A stretch of 12,555 nucleotides of DNA from Caulobacteraceae bacterium (GCA_013815405.1 JACDGF010000020.1:1-12555); one strand, 5' to 3'; numbered from the stretch's first letter, positions 1 through 6,844 are shown. Numbers and translations: made by a program. The notes: a model not told the origin generated them from the letters alone.

Positions 1-944
1 CCCCCAGCGCCAACCGCATCACCCTGCTGCGCGACACCGACCACGACGGGGTCGCCGACGAGCGGCATGTGTTCCTGTCGGGCCTGAACTCGCCCTTCGG
101 CATGACCCTTGTCGGCGATACGCTCTATGTGGCCGACACCGACGCCATCCTGCGGTTCCCTTACCGCGCCGGCGCGACCGCCATCGCCGCGCCGGGGGTC
201 AAGGTCGTGGACCTCCCGGCCGGGCCGATCAACCACCACTGGACCAAGAACGTGGTCGCCGGGGCCGGCGGCGCCCGGCTCTACGCCAGCGTCGGGTCCA
301 ACAGCAACGTCGGCGAGAACGGCCTCGCCGCCGAGGCGGGGCGGGCGGCGATCTGGGAGATCGACCCGGCCACGGGCGCCCACCGCGTCTTCGCCGCCGG
401 CCTGCGCAACCCGGTCGGCATGGGCCTCGAACCCGCCACCAAGGCCCTGTGGGTGGCGGTCAACGAGCGCGACGAGCTCGGCGGCGACCTCGTCCCCGAC
501 TACATGACGGCGGTGAAGGACGGCGCCTTCTACGGCTGGCCCTACAGCTATTACGGCCGGCATGTGGACGACCGGGTCAAGGCGCGGCGGCCGGACCTGG
601 TCGCTGGGGCGACCGTGCCCGACTATGCCCTCGGCCCCCACACCGCCTCCCTCGGCCTCGCCTTTTCGACCGGGACGGCGCTGCCGGCCGCCTACCGGTC
701 CGGGGCCTTCGTCGGCCAGCACGGCTCGTGGAACCGCCGCCCGCGCAGCGGCTACAAGGTGATCTTCGTCCCCTTCGCCGCCGGCCGCCCCGCCGGGGCG
801 CCCCGCGACGTCCTCACCGGCTTCCTCACCCCCGACGGCAAGGCCCTCGGCCGCCCCGTCGGCGTCGCCCTGGACGCCCCCGGCGCCCTCCTCGTCGCCG
901 ACGACGTCGGAAACACGGTGTGGCGCGTCTCGGCGGCGCCCTGA
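1..944 (+). CDS. PQQ-dependent sugar (sorbosone-type) dehydrogenase, 5' end missing
   Basis: The reading frame is open from the left window edge (first complete codon at 3) to a TGA at 942-944, so about 313 C-terminal residues are visible and the start, with any signal peptide, lies outside. The family comprises six-bladed beta-propeller quinoprotein aldose/sorbosone dehydrogenases, usually periplasmic, which oxidise sugars and pass electrons to the respiratory chain. Supporting signatures seen are [13 protein letters not shown] at the edge, [67 protein letters not shown] and the closing blade [15 protein letters not shown]. This asparagine- and tryptophan-rich pattern fits the L-sorbosone dehydrogenase branch better than soluble glucose dehydrogenase B. 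The true substrate cannot be read from the sequence. The GTG at 69 is an internal valine, not a start. The gene converges on the small minus-strand gene ending at 992. Confidence 0.85.
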   Translation, partial: PSANRITLLRDTDHDGVADERHVFLSGLNSPFGMTLVGDTLYVADTDAILRFPYRAGATAIAAPGVKVVDLPAGPINHHWTKNVVAGAGGARLYASVGSNSNVGENGLAAEAGRAAIWEIDPATGAHRVFAAGLRNPVGMGLEPATKALWVAVNERDELGGDLVPDYMTAVKDGAFYGWPYSYYGRHVDDRVKARRPDLVAGATVPDYALGPHTASLGLAFSTGTALPAAYRSGAFVGQHGSWNRRPRSGYKVIFVPFAAGRPAGAPRDVLTGFLTPDGKALGRPVGVALDAPGALLVADDVGNTVWRVSAAP

Positions 945-985
945 TAAATCCTCACCCGCTCTATGCGGGGGAGGGGGAGGATTTA
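945..985. terminator. Intergenic hairpin between convergent genes (probable dispersed repeat)
   Basis: A 9-bp perfect outer stem pairs TAAATCCTC (945-953) with GAGGATTTA (977-985). An inner stem pairs CCCGC (955-959) with GCGGG (965-969) around loop TCTAT, and the 3' side carries a G-rich bulge. It begins directly at the stop of the dehydrogenase gene and ends 7 nt before the stop of the minus-strand gene, the position expected for a bidirectional terminator. The CCTC-N-CCCGC / GCGGG-G-A-GGGG design resembles short intergenic repeats common in Caulobacterales genomes; that link is from memory and not tested here. Confidence 0.65.
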
Positions 986-991
986 CCTTGC

Positions 992-1141
992 CTAGAACAT
1001 CGCCCCCACACCTGGGGGTTTGGGTTTTTTCTCGAGGGCTTCCTTTTCCAAGTCGTCGAGCTTTTCGGTCAGGCGTGCGTCGCGCTTGGCGAATTCCTCG
1101 TCGGAGATGGGGTTTGCGGGAGGCGGGTCCTTGTCGGTCAT
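992..1141 (-). CDS. Small acidic/charged protein of 49 aa, unknown function
   Basis: ATG at 1141-1139 and TAG at 994-992 give 49 residues: MTDKDPPPANPISDEEFAKR, then a charged helix (DARLTEKLDDLEKEALEKK), then a Pro-rich end KPKPPGVGAMF. A clear Shine-Dalgarno GGAG (1148-1151) sits 6 nt upstream, which is the main support for a real gene. Residues about 13-39 have the acidic/basic heptad-like pattern of a single amphipathic helix or short coiled coil, flanked by disordered proline-rich tails; there is no membrane segment or cysteine. It is probably a cytosolic, partner-binding small protein. No family was recognised. It is divergent from chaA, sharing the 79-bp region 1142-1220, and convergent with the dehydrogenase. 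Codon usage is less GC-extreme than its neighbours (AAA AAA, TTC, AAC codons). Confidence 0.7.
   Translation of the reverse strand: MTDKDPPPANPISDEEFAKRDARLTEKLDDLEKEALEKKPKPPGVGAMF
1003..1030 (+). terminator. Intrinsic terminator for the plus strand, inside the antisense small gene
   Basis: CCCCCA (1003-1008), loop CACC and TGGGGG (1013-1018) form a 6-bp GC stem followed directly by TTTGGGTTTTTT (1019-1030). This is a textbook Rho-independent layout for transcripts leaving the dehydrogenase gene at 944. It lies within the last codons of the minus-strand 49-aa gene, where the T tract encodes the Lys-Lys-Pro-Lys segment. Confidence 0.6.
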
Positions 1142-1147
1142 GGCGGT

Positions 1148-1151
1148 CTCC
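1148..1151 (-). promoter_or_regulatory. Ribosome binding site of the 49-aa gene
   Basis: GGAG on the minus strand, 6 nt before the ATG at 1141. It is the evidence that fixes the start of a gene otherwise too short to call. Confidence 0.6.
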
Positions 1152-1220
1152 GGGGCGGTGGAAGGTCTCTAAGCGTCAATAGTCTTTCGGCGAGGCGGCG
1201 GCGACCCTACAGTCGGGCCG

Positions 1221-2340
1221 ATGACCCTTCCCAGATGGCCCGCGCTCGCCCGCCAGGAATGGTTCCTGGGCGTCAGCCTCGCGACCGGCCTGGCCTTTCT
1301 GCTCGAAGGGCCGGCCCTGTTCAGCGGGCTCGCGAACCCCCTGTGGCTGGCGGCCATATTCCTGTGGCTGTTCGCCGTGGTGCTGGGCTCGGCCCTGTCG
1401 GTGGCGCGCCACGCGGACCAGCTCGCCGCGCGGCTGGGCGAGCCCTTCGGCACCCTGATCCTCACCCTCTCGGTGACGGCGATCGAGGTGATGACCATTT
1501 CGGCGGTGATGCTGCACGGCCAGAACGACCCCGAGCTGGTGCGCGACACGCTGTTTTCGGTGGTGATGATCATCCTCAACGGGCTGGTAGGGCTTTCGCT
1601 CCTGATCGGGGCGTGGAAGTACCGCGAGCAGGCCTATAATTTCCAAGGGGTCAACGCCTACCTGGGCGTGATCATCCCGCTGGCCGCCCTGGGCCTGATC
1701 ATGCCCGATTTCACCCGGACCACCGCCGGGCCGACCCTCTCGTTCGCCCAGGAAACCTGCCTGATCTTCATGTCGGCGGGCCTCTACGGCGCGTTCCTGG
1801 TGATGCAGACCAGCCGGCATCGCGGCTATTTCAAGCTGGGCGAGGCGGCGGAGCTCAGCCGGGACTATTCGCCGCGCAGCGACTGGCGCCCGCTGGCGCG
1901 TCACGCGGTCCTGCTGGCGGTCTACATGGCGCCGGTGGCGTTCCTGGCCGAGCAGTTCGCCCACCCGGTGGACTACATCATCGAGACCCTGCATGGGGCC
2001 CGGCGCCCTGGGCGGGCTGATGATGGCCCTGCTGGTGGCGACGCCCGAGGCCATCGGCGCGGTCCGCGCCGCCAGCGCCAACAACCTGCAGCGGGCGGTG
2101 AACATCTTCCTGGGCTCGGTGCTGTCGACCATCGGCCTGACCATTCCGGCCATGCTGATGGTAAGCCACTTCACCGGGCGCTCGCTGGTGCTGGGCCTGC
2201 AGAACACCGACGTGGTGATGCTGGTGCTCACCCTGGGGGTCAGCGTGGTGACCTTCGCCAGCGGACGCACCAACGTCCTGCAAGGCGCGGTCCACCTGCT
2301 CCTCTTCGCCGCCTATCTGCTGCTGATCTTCCAGGGCTAG
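1221..2340 (+). pseudogene. chaA: Ca2+/H+ antiporter ChaA, interrupted by an apparent +1 frameshift
   Basis: ChaA is an inner-membrane CaCA-superfamily exchanger that exports Ca2+ (also Na+/K+ in some species) in exchange for protons. Frame one starts at ATG 1221 and gives about 258 residues with many membrane helices, including the first alpha-repeat GTLILTLSVTAIEVMTISAV with its conserved Glu. It then loses similarity after DYIIETLH. The second half continues in the next frame from about 1996 to TAG 2338-2340, with PGALGGLMMALLVATPEAIG, the second alpha-repeat Glu, and NIFLGSVLSTIGLTIPAM. Removing one G from the GGGG run at 1995-1998 restores about 372 aa, close to the E. coli ChaA length. 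The extra base may be a sequencing error or a real null mutation. An ATG at 1993 could start the second half separately. The stop overlaps the convergent gene's stop in CTAG. Confidence 0.85.
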
Positions 2341-3250
2341 AACGGCAGTCCGGGCAGGCTCGGCAGATGCAGGGCGCGCTTGGAGGGCGGCTGGGCGGCG
2401 GCGAGTTCGCCGGCGGCCTGCTGGCAGTCCTTGGCGAGATCCGGTTCGCCGTAGGCCAGGCATTTGTCGAGATAGGCCCGGGCCTCGCCCGCGCGGCCCG
2501 CCTGGCGCGCCGTCGCCACCTCCAGGGAAACGAAGGGCTTGTCGTCGCCGCCGAAGCGCGCGATCCCTTGGCGCAGGATCGCCATCGCCCGATCGTCGCG
2601 GCCCAGGCGGTAGAACATCCGGGCGTGGTCCAGATAGCCGTCCACCGTCTGGTCGGGGCTCTGGTCGGCGTGTGTGAACAGGGCGTCGGCGCGGGGGGCG
2701 TCGCGCAGGTCGTCGCGGATGCGCGCCGCCTCGTTGACCACCAGGGGCGCGGAAGCGAACTGGGTCCGGCCGGCCTTGGCGAGTTCACGCTCGGCGCCGG
2801 CCGGGTCGCCGTCTCCCCGCGCCTTCATCGCCGCGCGCACGGCCGCCACGGTCGCCTGGCCGTCCTGGTATTCCCTGGCGGCGCGGACTTGCGTGAGCCA
2901 GGCGGTCTGCTCGTCGCGCAGGGGCAGGCCGCCGGGATAGGCGTCGGCGGAATAATCGGCGATCCCCTTCTTGCGCGCCTGGGGCGAGCGGTGGCGCGGG
3001 CCGGAGTCTTCCTGGCGGGCGGCGGCGAAGCCAAGGGCCAGGCGCCCCGCCCCTTTGAATAGGCCCTGCTTCAGGCCCTCGGCGGATCCGCCGCTCGACA
3101 GAAAGCTCTGGGCGGTGTCCGCGTTGACCAGCTGGCCGAGCTGGGTCTTCAGCTGCGCCGAGAGGACGTCCTGGGCGGCCTTGCGGGCCACCTGGTCGGC
3201 CTGGATGGTGTCGAACACCTGGGCCGAGGCGCTGTCGGCGTCACCGCCCG
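2337..3250 (-). pseudogene. M48-peptidase-like C-terminal remnant with helical repeats, no start codon
   Basis: This minus-strand frame is protein-like from DADSASAQVFDTIQADQ (about 3242) to a TAG at 2339-2337, roughly 300 residues. Two parts can be seen. The first is an Ala/Gln-rich helical stretch with AEGLKQGLFKGAGRLALGF and ARQED, resembling the membrane-proximal helices of Oma1/BepA-type M48 metallopeptidases. The second is HRSPQARKKGIADYSADAYP, like the THPSPxxR tail of that domain, followed by TPR-like helices (ADALFTHADQSPDQ, YLDHARMFYRLGRDDRAMAI). The zinc motif HExxH and the ExxxD third-ligand helix are both absent. No in-frame start exists at the point where the protein-like sequence begins; upstream this frame is a shadow of the CHASE2 gene. 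I infer a deletion-fusion relic. The family call rests on resemblance only, and a stand-alone TPR-like protein remains possible. Confidence 0.45.
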
Positions 3251-4126
3251 GGTGACCGCCAGATAGTCGGGGTCCGGGCGCGATCCCCAGACCACGTCCA
3301 GGGGCGCGTCGAACACCTGGCTGAGATCGGGCGCGCGGCCGGGCCGGCCGGCCAGGGCCTCCCTGGCCCGCGACGCCAGCCGCTCGAACACCGCCTCGCC
3401 GCAATGGTCGCCGCGGCGCAGGCACCACGCCGCATAGAGGCCCATGGCTGGGGAGATGTCGAAGCCGCGCACGCCCAGGCGCGCGGCCTTCGCCTTGTCG
3501 AATCCGTAGTCGGTGATCAGGGGATAGGCCTCCAGCCTGACCATGGCCGGGGCCAGGATGGCGACCGCATCGAGGCCGCGCTGGATGTCGGTGAACAGGT
3601 CCAGGTCGCTGGGGGAGGGCTTGGCCAGGATGATCGGCGTCCCCCCCGCGGCGAGGACGCAGGCGATCTTGACCAGAGGGTCCGCGAGGCATCCGGGCTT
3701 GTCCGCCCAGGCCCGCGCCCGGGTGGCGGCGGCCAAGCCGTTCAGGAACGTCGGGAACCCGTCGGACGTCCCACCCTGGCCCATGTAGACGAAGTCCACA
3801 TACATCGCCGACGGGGGCGCCCCGCCCACGGTCATCAGGTCGTCCAGCATGGTCCACTGCTGGTCGTAGGTGGGGGGGAAGCGCCGCCAGCCGTAGCCCT
3901 TCATCGCCTCGATCGAGGTCTCGTCCAGATAGATCACCCGCACCGCCCGCTGGCCGCGCCGGCCCTTGCCATAGTCGGCGGCGGTGATTCGCTGATAGAC
4001 TTGGTCGGCTAGGCGGTCGGAGGCCGCTTCGAAACCGAACAGGTTGATCTTGGCCACGGCATAGGCCGAGACAGCCAGCACCAGGCTGACCAAAAGCGCC
4101 TTCATCACGCCGGTCAGGGAGATCAA
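3149..4126 (-). CDS. CHASE2-domain sensor protein, C-terminus lost or frame-shifted
   Basis: CHASE2 is an extracytoplasmic ligand-sensing domain, normally tethered by an N-terminal membrane helix and followed by three more helices and an output domain. Here one helix (about residues 8-25, ALLVSLVLAVSAYAVA) precedes the domain. The typical core is AVRVIYLDETSIEAMKGYGW, then MLDDLMTVGGAPPSAMYVDF, PIILAKPSPSDLDLF, DISPAMGLYAAWCLRR and DAPLDVVWGSRPDPDYLAV. After AVTR (about 3250) the frame becomes Pro/Arg/Ser-rich low-complexity sequence to its stop, so about 290 residues are genuine and 33 are probably out of frame. No downstream membrane helices or output domain follow. The TTG at 4126 overlaps the upstream stop (TTGA); GTG 4108 or ATG 4105 are alternative starts. 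The coupling suggests co-expression with the three-TM protein upstream. Confidence 0.7.
   Translation of the reverse strand: MISLTGVMKALLVSLVLAVSAYAVAKINLFGFEAASDRLADQVYQRITAADYGKGRRGQRAVRVIYLDETSIEAMKGYGWRRFPPTYDQQWTMLDDLMTVGGAPPSAMYVDFVYMGQGGTSDGFPTFLNGLAAATRARAWADKPGCLADPLVKIACVLAAGGTPIILAKPSPSDLDLFTDIQRGLDAVAILAPAMVRLEAYPLITDYGFDKAKAARLGVRGFDISPAMGLYAAWCLRRGDHCGEAVFERLASRAREALAGRPGRAPDLSQVFDAPLDVVWGSRPDPDYLAVTRAVTPTAPRPRCSTPSRPTRWPARPPRTSSRRS
3240..3256. repeat. Short inverted repeat at the CHASE2/M48-like frame switch
   Basis: GTCACC (3240-3245), loop GCCCG and GGTGAC (3251-3256) form a perfect 6-bp hairpin. It sits exactly where CHASE2-like sequence stops in one minus-strand frame and M48-like sequence begins in another, so it may mark a deletion or slippage endpoint. 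Confidence 0.5.
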
Positions 4127-5091
4127 GGCCCGGGCGCCCCCCGGTAGGGCGCGAAACGATACCGTTCGATCCCGGAATAGTCATCCCGTGACCAAAGCTC
4201 GACGTATTGAATCCATTCCCGACCGGCGGCGTCATCCGCTGACGTTTCGGGCTCGCCCATGCGCTTGGCGCGAAGGTTCAGGACGATCCCGTCCTTGAGC
4301 CAAACGCCTCCCTCCGGGCCTCGCGCCGCGCCGCCGTGGAGCCGGCGATCCTCTTCATCCCGATAGACTTCATGGCCGGCCAGCCAGCCATCGGCCGCCA
4401 AGCGCGCGCGCACCGCGTCGTCGGCCGCGTCCAGCTGGACGCGGGTGAGCTTGCGCGGCGCCGTCCCGATCGAAATGCCCTGGATGCGGTCCCGGTCCTT
4501 GGTCCAGGTGGAGATGTAATAGTAACGGCAGCCCCGGAACACGACCGCCGAGCCCGGCACGCTGAAGTCGAAGACGCCGCCCCCCGCCACGACCGGCGCG
4601 GGACCGCCATGGCGGCTGGCGATGTCCAGCTTGAGGGTGGAGCGCCGCGCCATCTCCTGGAGCGTCATGCCGGGCGCCGCCGCCAGCAGCCCCCGCGAAG
4701 CGCCCGGCGCGTCCGGCGGCCCCTGGCCGGCGGGAGGGCTGAACATTCCCCCCAGGATGGCCGCCGGAACGGCGACCACGGCGCCGGCGGCCATCAGGCC
4801 CCAGAGGATCCAGATCAGCAGGGCCTGCCGCGCGGTCACCGCCTTGACCACGGCCAGGTCGGCGTTGCCCACCGCGTTGTGAAAGCCGACCACCGTCTTG
4901 ACGATCACCGGCACGGCCGCGAATCCCACGCCGAGGAACAGGACGAAGACCAGGATCAAGGCCGGCAGGCGCCAGGCCGGCGGGAGCTGCGCCATCCCCA
5001 TGGCCTGCATCACGCCCCCGGCCGCGATGACCGCGATCAGGGCCGCCAAAAAGCCAAGCAGGATCGCCACATGCGCCTTCAGACTGAGCAT
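4123..5091 (-). CDS. Unrecognised inner-membrane protein with three membrane segments and a soluble C-terminal domain
   Basis: A 322-aa protein that I cannot assign to a family. ATG at 5091 is preceded by GGGAAAGG. Three hydrophobic segments are clear, at about residues 8-29, 43-66 and 90-116. They are followed by a Gly/Pro linker (118-140) and a soluble domain of about 180 residues with FDFSVPGSAVVFRGCRYYYI, TRVQLDAADDAVRARLAADGW and a C-terminal IQYVELWSRDDYSGIERYRF strand pattern. An odd number of helices places the N-terminus and the large domain on opposite sides of the membrane. The positive-inside rule does not decide clearly which side, though a periplasmic C-domain is plausible. Its TGA at 4125-4123 overlaps the CHASE2 TTG start, so translational coupling and a shared envelope-sensing job are reasonable inferences. 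Upstream, 89 bp separate it from the CYTH-CHAD gene. Confidence 0.75.
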   Translation of the reverse strand: MLSLKAHVAILLGFLAALIAVIAAGGVMQAMGMAQLPPAWRLPALILVFVLFLGVGFAAVPVIVKTVVGFHNAVGNADLAVVKAVTARQALLIWILWGLMAAGAVVAVPAAILGGMFSPPAGQGPPDAPGASRGLLAAAPGMTLQEMARRSTLKLDIASRHGGPAPVVAGGGVFDFSVPGSAVVFRGCRYYYISTWTKDRDRIQGISIGTAPRKLTRVQLDAADDAVRARLAADGWLAGHEVYRDEEDRRLHGGAARGPEGGVWLKDGIVLNLRAKRMGEPETSADDAAGREWIQYVELWSRDDYSGIERYRFAPYRGAPGP

Positions 5092-5110
5092 GGCGCCTTT
5101 CCCTCACCCT

Positions 5111-5158
5111 CTCCGCGACCGCCATAGTCTGCGCCGCCGGCCCGCCGGTGTCGCGGAG
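5111..5158 (-). terminator. Intercistronic stem-loop between CYTH-CHAD and the three-TM gene
   Basis: CTCCGCGAC (5111-5119) pairs with GTCGCGGAG (5150-5158), a 9-bp stem enclosing a second GC-rich self-complementary segment (CCGG...CCGG near 5137-5147). No T tract follows on either strand. It could attenuate or partly end transcription leaving the CYTH-CHAD gene, or stabilise mRNA ends. Confidence 0.4.
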
Positions 5159-5180
5159 GAACTTTTCGACCTGGAAAGGT

Positions 5181-6695
5181 TCACCACCAGTCGACGGTCT
5201 TCGCGAAGGCCCGGCTCTCCCGCTTCGCGGCTTTGATCAAAGGCGCGGCCCGGGCGAGGTCTTGGCCGACCACGACCCCGGCCGCGAAGCCCGCCCCATC
5301 CGCGTCGCGCCTCTCCCCCAGCCGATTCAGGGCGGCAAGCGCCGTCCGCTGGCCAACCCAGATGTCGTTGAGCCGGCCAAGGGAGGTCTGGAGCGTCTCC
5401 AGGACGTCGGTGAAGGCGAGGCGCCGGCGCGCGCGGCGGCCGTCGGCGAGGCCGGCGAAGAATTCCGAGGCGTAGCGCATCTTCTTAGCCTCGATCCGCA
5501 GCTTGTGCCGCGCCAGCGGATCCTTCCAGTTCAGGGTCTTGACGCGCTTGCCCAGCGCCTTGCGGCGCCGATCCAGCGCCGATCTGGCGAATTGGCGGGC
5601 GGGACCCTCCGCCTCGCGGCCGGTCAAGGCATCCCCGGACCAGTCCGCCGTTTCGATCCAATCCGCGGCGTCGATCAGGAGGCGCCGATAGCGGGCGCCG
5701 TCGACGGCCGACGCGGCGCGGGCGTGGGCGGCCTGTTGCGCGCCGAGGAGCGCCTGGCCCAAGGCCGCCATCGGCGCGGGATCGGCCAGGGTTCTGGCGG
5801 CTGGCCTGAACGCCTCGAAGGCGAAGACATCCAGGTTTCGCGCGCCCTCCAGCTCCCCAGTCAGCCAAACCAGTTCACCCTTCAGGCTCTCTCGACGATC
5901 GCCGGCCAGGAACGGCTTGAAGACGGTCAGGGCCACCCGCAGGCGGCGCAGCGCGACCCGCGCCTGGTGCGTCGCTTCGATCCGCTGGCCGCTTCGGATC
6001 AGATCGGCGTTCAGGGCGAGGTGTTCCAGGCACGCGCGGCCGATGGCCTGGAATGCGCCGCCGGCCGAGAGCTCCCGATCGAACGGGGGAAAATGGACCT
6101 TGGCCGGCTCGCCCAAGGCGCCGTCCCGCAGGGCATGCCCGCGCTCGGCCTTGCTCGCGAAGGCCGGAACCAGCGCCTCGGCGCCGGCCAGGCGGCGGGC
6201 CTCCGCGAAGATGTCACATGGCCGCCCTGATTTCAGCTCCAACTCGAGTTCCAGGATCGGCCAGGTCCGGTCCAGAGCGGCCAGCTCGCCTTCATCCAGG
6301 CTAAGCTCGATCCGGCTCAAACCCACCTTGCGGATGCGGGAGCGCCTTTCGACCTTCACCCGAAAGATGGGACGGAGGTCTTCGGCCGCCCCGATCAGGC
6401 CGGCGGCGGGCGTCGAGTCCAGCAATGCAAATACCGGGGCCGCCGACTTGATCAGGCGCTCGTTCTCATATCGGGCCAAGCCGGCGCCGCCCTTGACGGC
6501 CTGGGACCATTTGCCGGCCTCACGCCTCACGCGCAGGCAATAGCCCGCGGCGCGGAGCCTGTGATCGCCCGTGTCATAGTAGATCGACTCGAGGGTCCTG
6601 GGGCGGGCGGCGCCGACCTCACGTTCCGCCGCCCGCCTGGCCGACGCGGACCCGATCGCAAGCTTCAATTCCACCTCGGTGTCTGGGGGTCGCAT
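5181..6695 (-). CDS. CYTH-CHAD protein (inorganic triphosphatase / polyphosphate-binding, YgiF-like architecture)
   Basis: 504 aa from ATG 6695 to TGA 5183-5181. The N-terminal CYTH domain (about 1-200) is a triphosphate tunnel metalloenzyme fold. It opens with the signature ExExK (E7-E9-K11 in TEVELKL) and carries SIYYDTGDHRLRAAGYCLRVRR, FRVKVERRSR and ELELELKSG, which supply the charged tunnel. The C-terminal CHAD domain (about 210-500) binds polyphosphate through conserved His/Arg/Lys helices: H243 in THQARVALRRLRVAL and H397 in RHKLRIEAKKMRYASEFF are both intact. The family hydrolyses inorganic triphosphate or related polyphosphates in the cytosol. A longer start at TTG 6719 is possible, but GAGGG (6704-6708) fits the ATG. 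It is divergent from the P450 gene and lies upstream of the membrane/CHASE2 genes on the same strand. Confidence 0.92.
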   Translation of the reverse strand: MRPPDTEVELKLAIGSASARRAAEREVGAARPRTLESIYYDTGDHRLRAAGYCLRVRREAGKWSQAVKGGAGLARYENERLIKSAAPVFALLDSTPAAGLIGAAEDLRPIFRVKVERRSRIRKVGLSRIELSLDEGELAALDRTWPILELELELKSGRPCDIFAEARRLAGAEALVPAFASKAERGHALRDGALGEPAKVHFPPFDRELSAGGAFQAIGRACLEHLALNADLIRSGQRIEATHQARVALRRLRVALTVFKPFLAGDRRESLKGELVWLTGELEGARNLDVFAFEAFRPAARTLADPAPMAALGQALLGAQQAAHARAASAVDGARYRRLLIDAADWIETADWSGDALTGREAEGPARQFARSALDRRRKALGKRVKTLNWKDPLARHKLRIEAKKMRYASEFFAGLADGRRARRRLAFTDVLETLQTSLGRLNDIWVGQRTALAALNRLGERRDADGAGFAAGVVVGQDLARAAPLIKAAKRESRAFAKTVDWW

Positions 6696-6703
6696 GATCG
6701 ATA

Positions 6704-6708
6704 CCCTC
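6704..6708 (-). promoter_or_regulatory. Ribosome binding site selecting the CYTH-CHAD ATG
   Basis: GAGGG on the minus strand, 8 nt before ATG 6695. It favours this start over the TTG at 6719, which would add eight residues before the ExExK motif and has no comparable site. Confidence 0.6.
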
Positions 6709-6711
6709 AAT

Positions 6712-6725
6712 TGATCCAAGGATCA
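6712..6725. promoter_or_regulatory. Inverted repeat TGATCC-AA-GGATCA, candidate operator
   Basis: Perfect 6-bp arms (6712-6717 and 6720-6725) around AA, 17 nt upstream of the CYTH-CHAD start codon. It could be a regulator binding site or a small 5'-UTR hairpin. No regulator gene is in the window, so the function is inferred. Confidence 0.35.
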
Positions 6726-6743
6726 GAACGGCGAGGCGCGGTG

Positions 6744-6755
6744 TTTGGGTCCAAA
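6744..6755. promoter_or_regulatory. Inverted repeat TTTGG-GT-CCAAA, candidate operator
   Basis: Perfect 5-bp arms (6744-6748 and 6751-6755) in the divergent gap, 18 bp from the TGATCC repeat. It is short enough to occur by chance, but it stands out in GC-rich surroundings. Confidence 0.25.
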
Positions 6756-6844
6756 GCCGGAAGGCTCGAGCGCCTATCTTTGTTTGCACCGGTCTCTTTG
6801 CCTTGCGCGACGTTAAGGCCACTATGAGAGTCCAGGTTAGGAAA

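Noticed and set aside
1174..1179. TTGACG on the minus strand as a -35 box for the 49-aa gene
   Set aside because: A -10 at normal spacing would coincide with the GC-rich ribosome site region and no matching hexamer is present.
1995..2001. Programmed ribosomal frameshift in chaA
   Set aside because: There is no recognisable slippery heptamer with a downstream stimulator, and ChaA is not known to need one; a G-run indel is simpler.
1176..2273. A 365-codon minus-strand frame opposite chaA
   Set aside because: Its composition is a mirror of the antiporter codons, with no domain and no ribosome site; a typical high-GC shadow.
1221..3062. A 613-codon plus-strand frame starting like ChaA
   Set aside because: Only the first 258 codons are ChaA; beyond 1995 it is an out-of-phase read-through across chaA's second half and the antisense of the M48-like sequence.
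3251..4235. Upstream part of a 632-codon minus-strand frame ending at 2337
   Set aside because: Before about 3250 it is low-complexity Gly/Arg/Pro and overlaps the CHASE2 gene out of phase. Only the 3' part looks like protein.
6800..6828. TTGCGC ... TATGAG as a P450 promoter
   Set aside because: The 14-nt spacer is too short for a standard promoter and the alternatives are no better, so no specific promoter is called.
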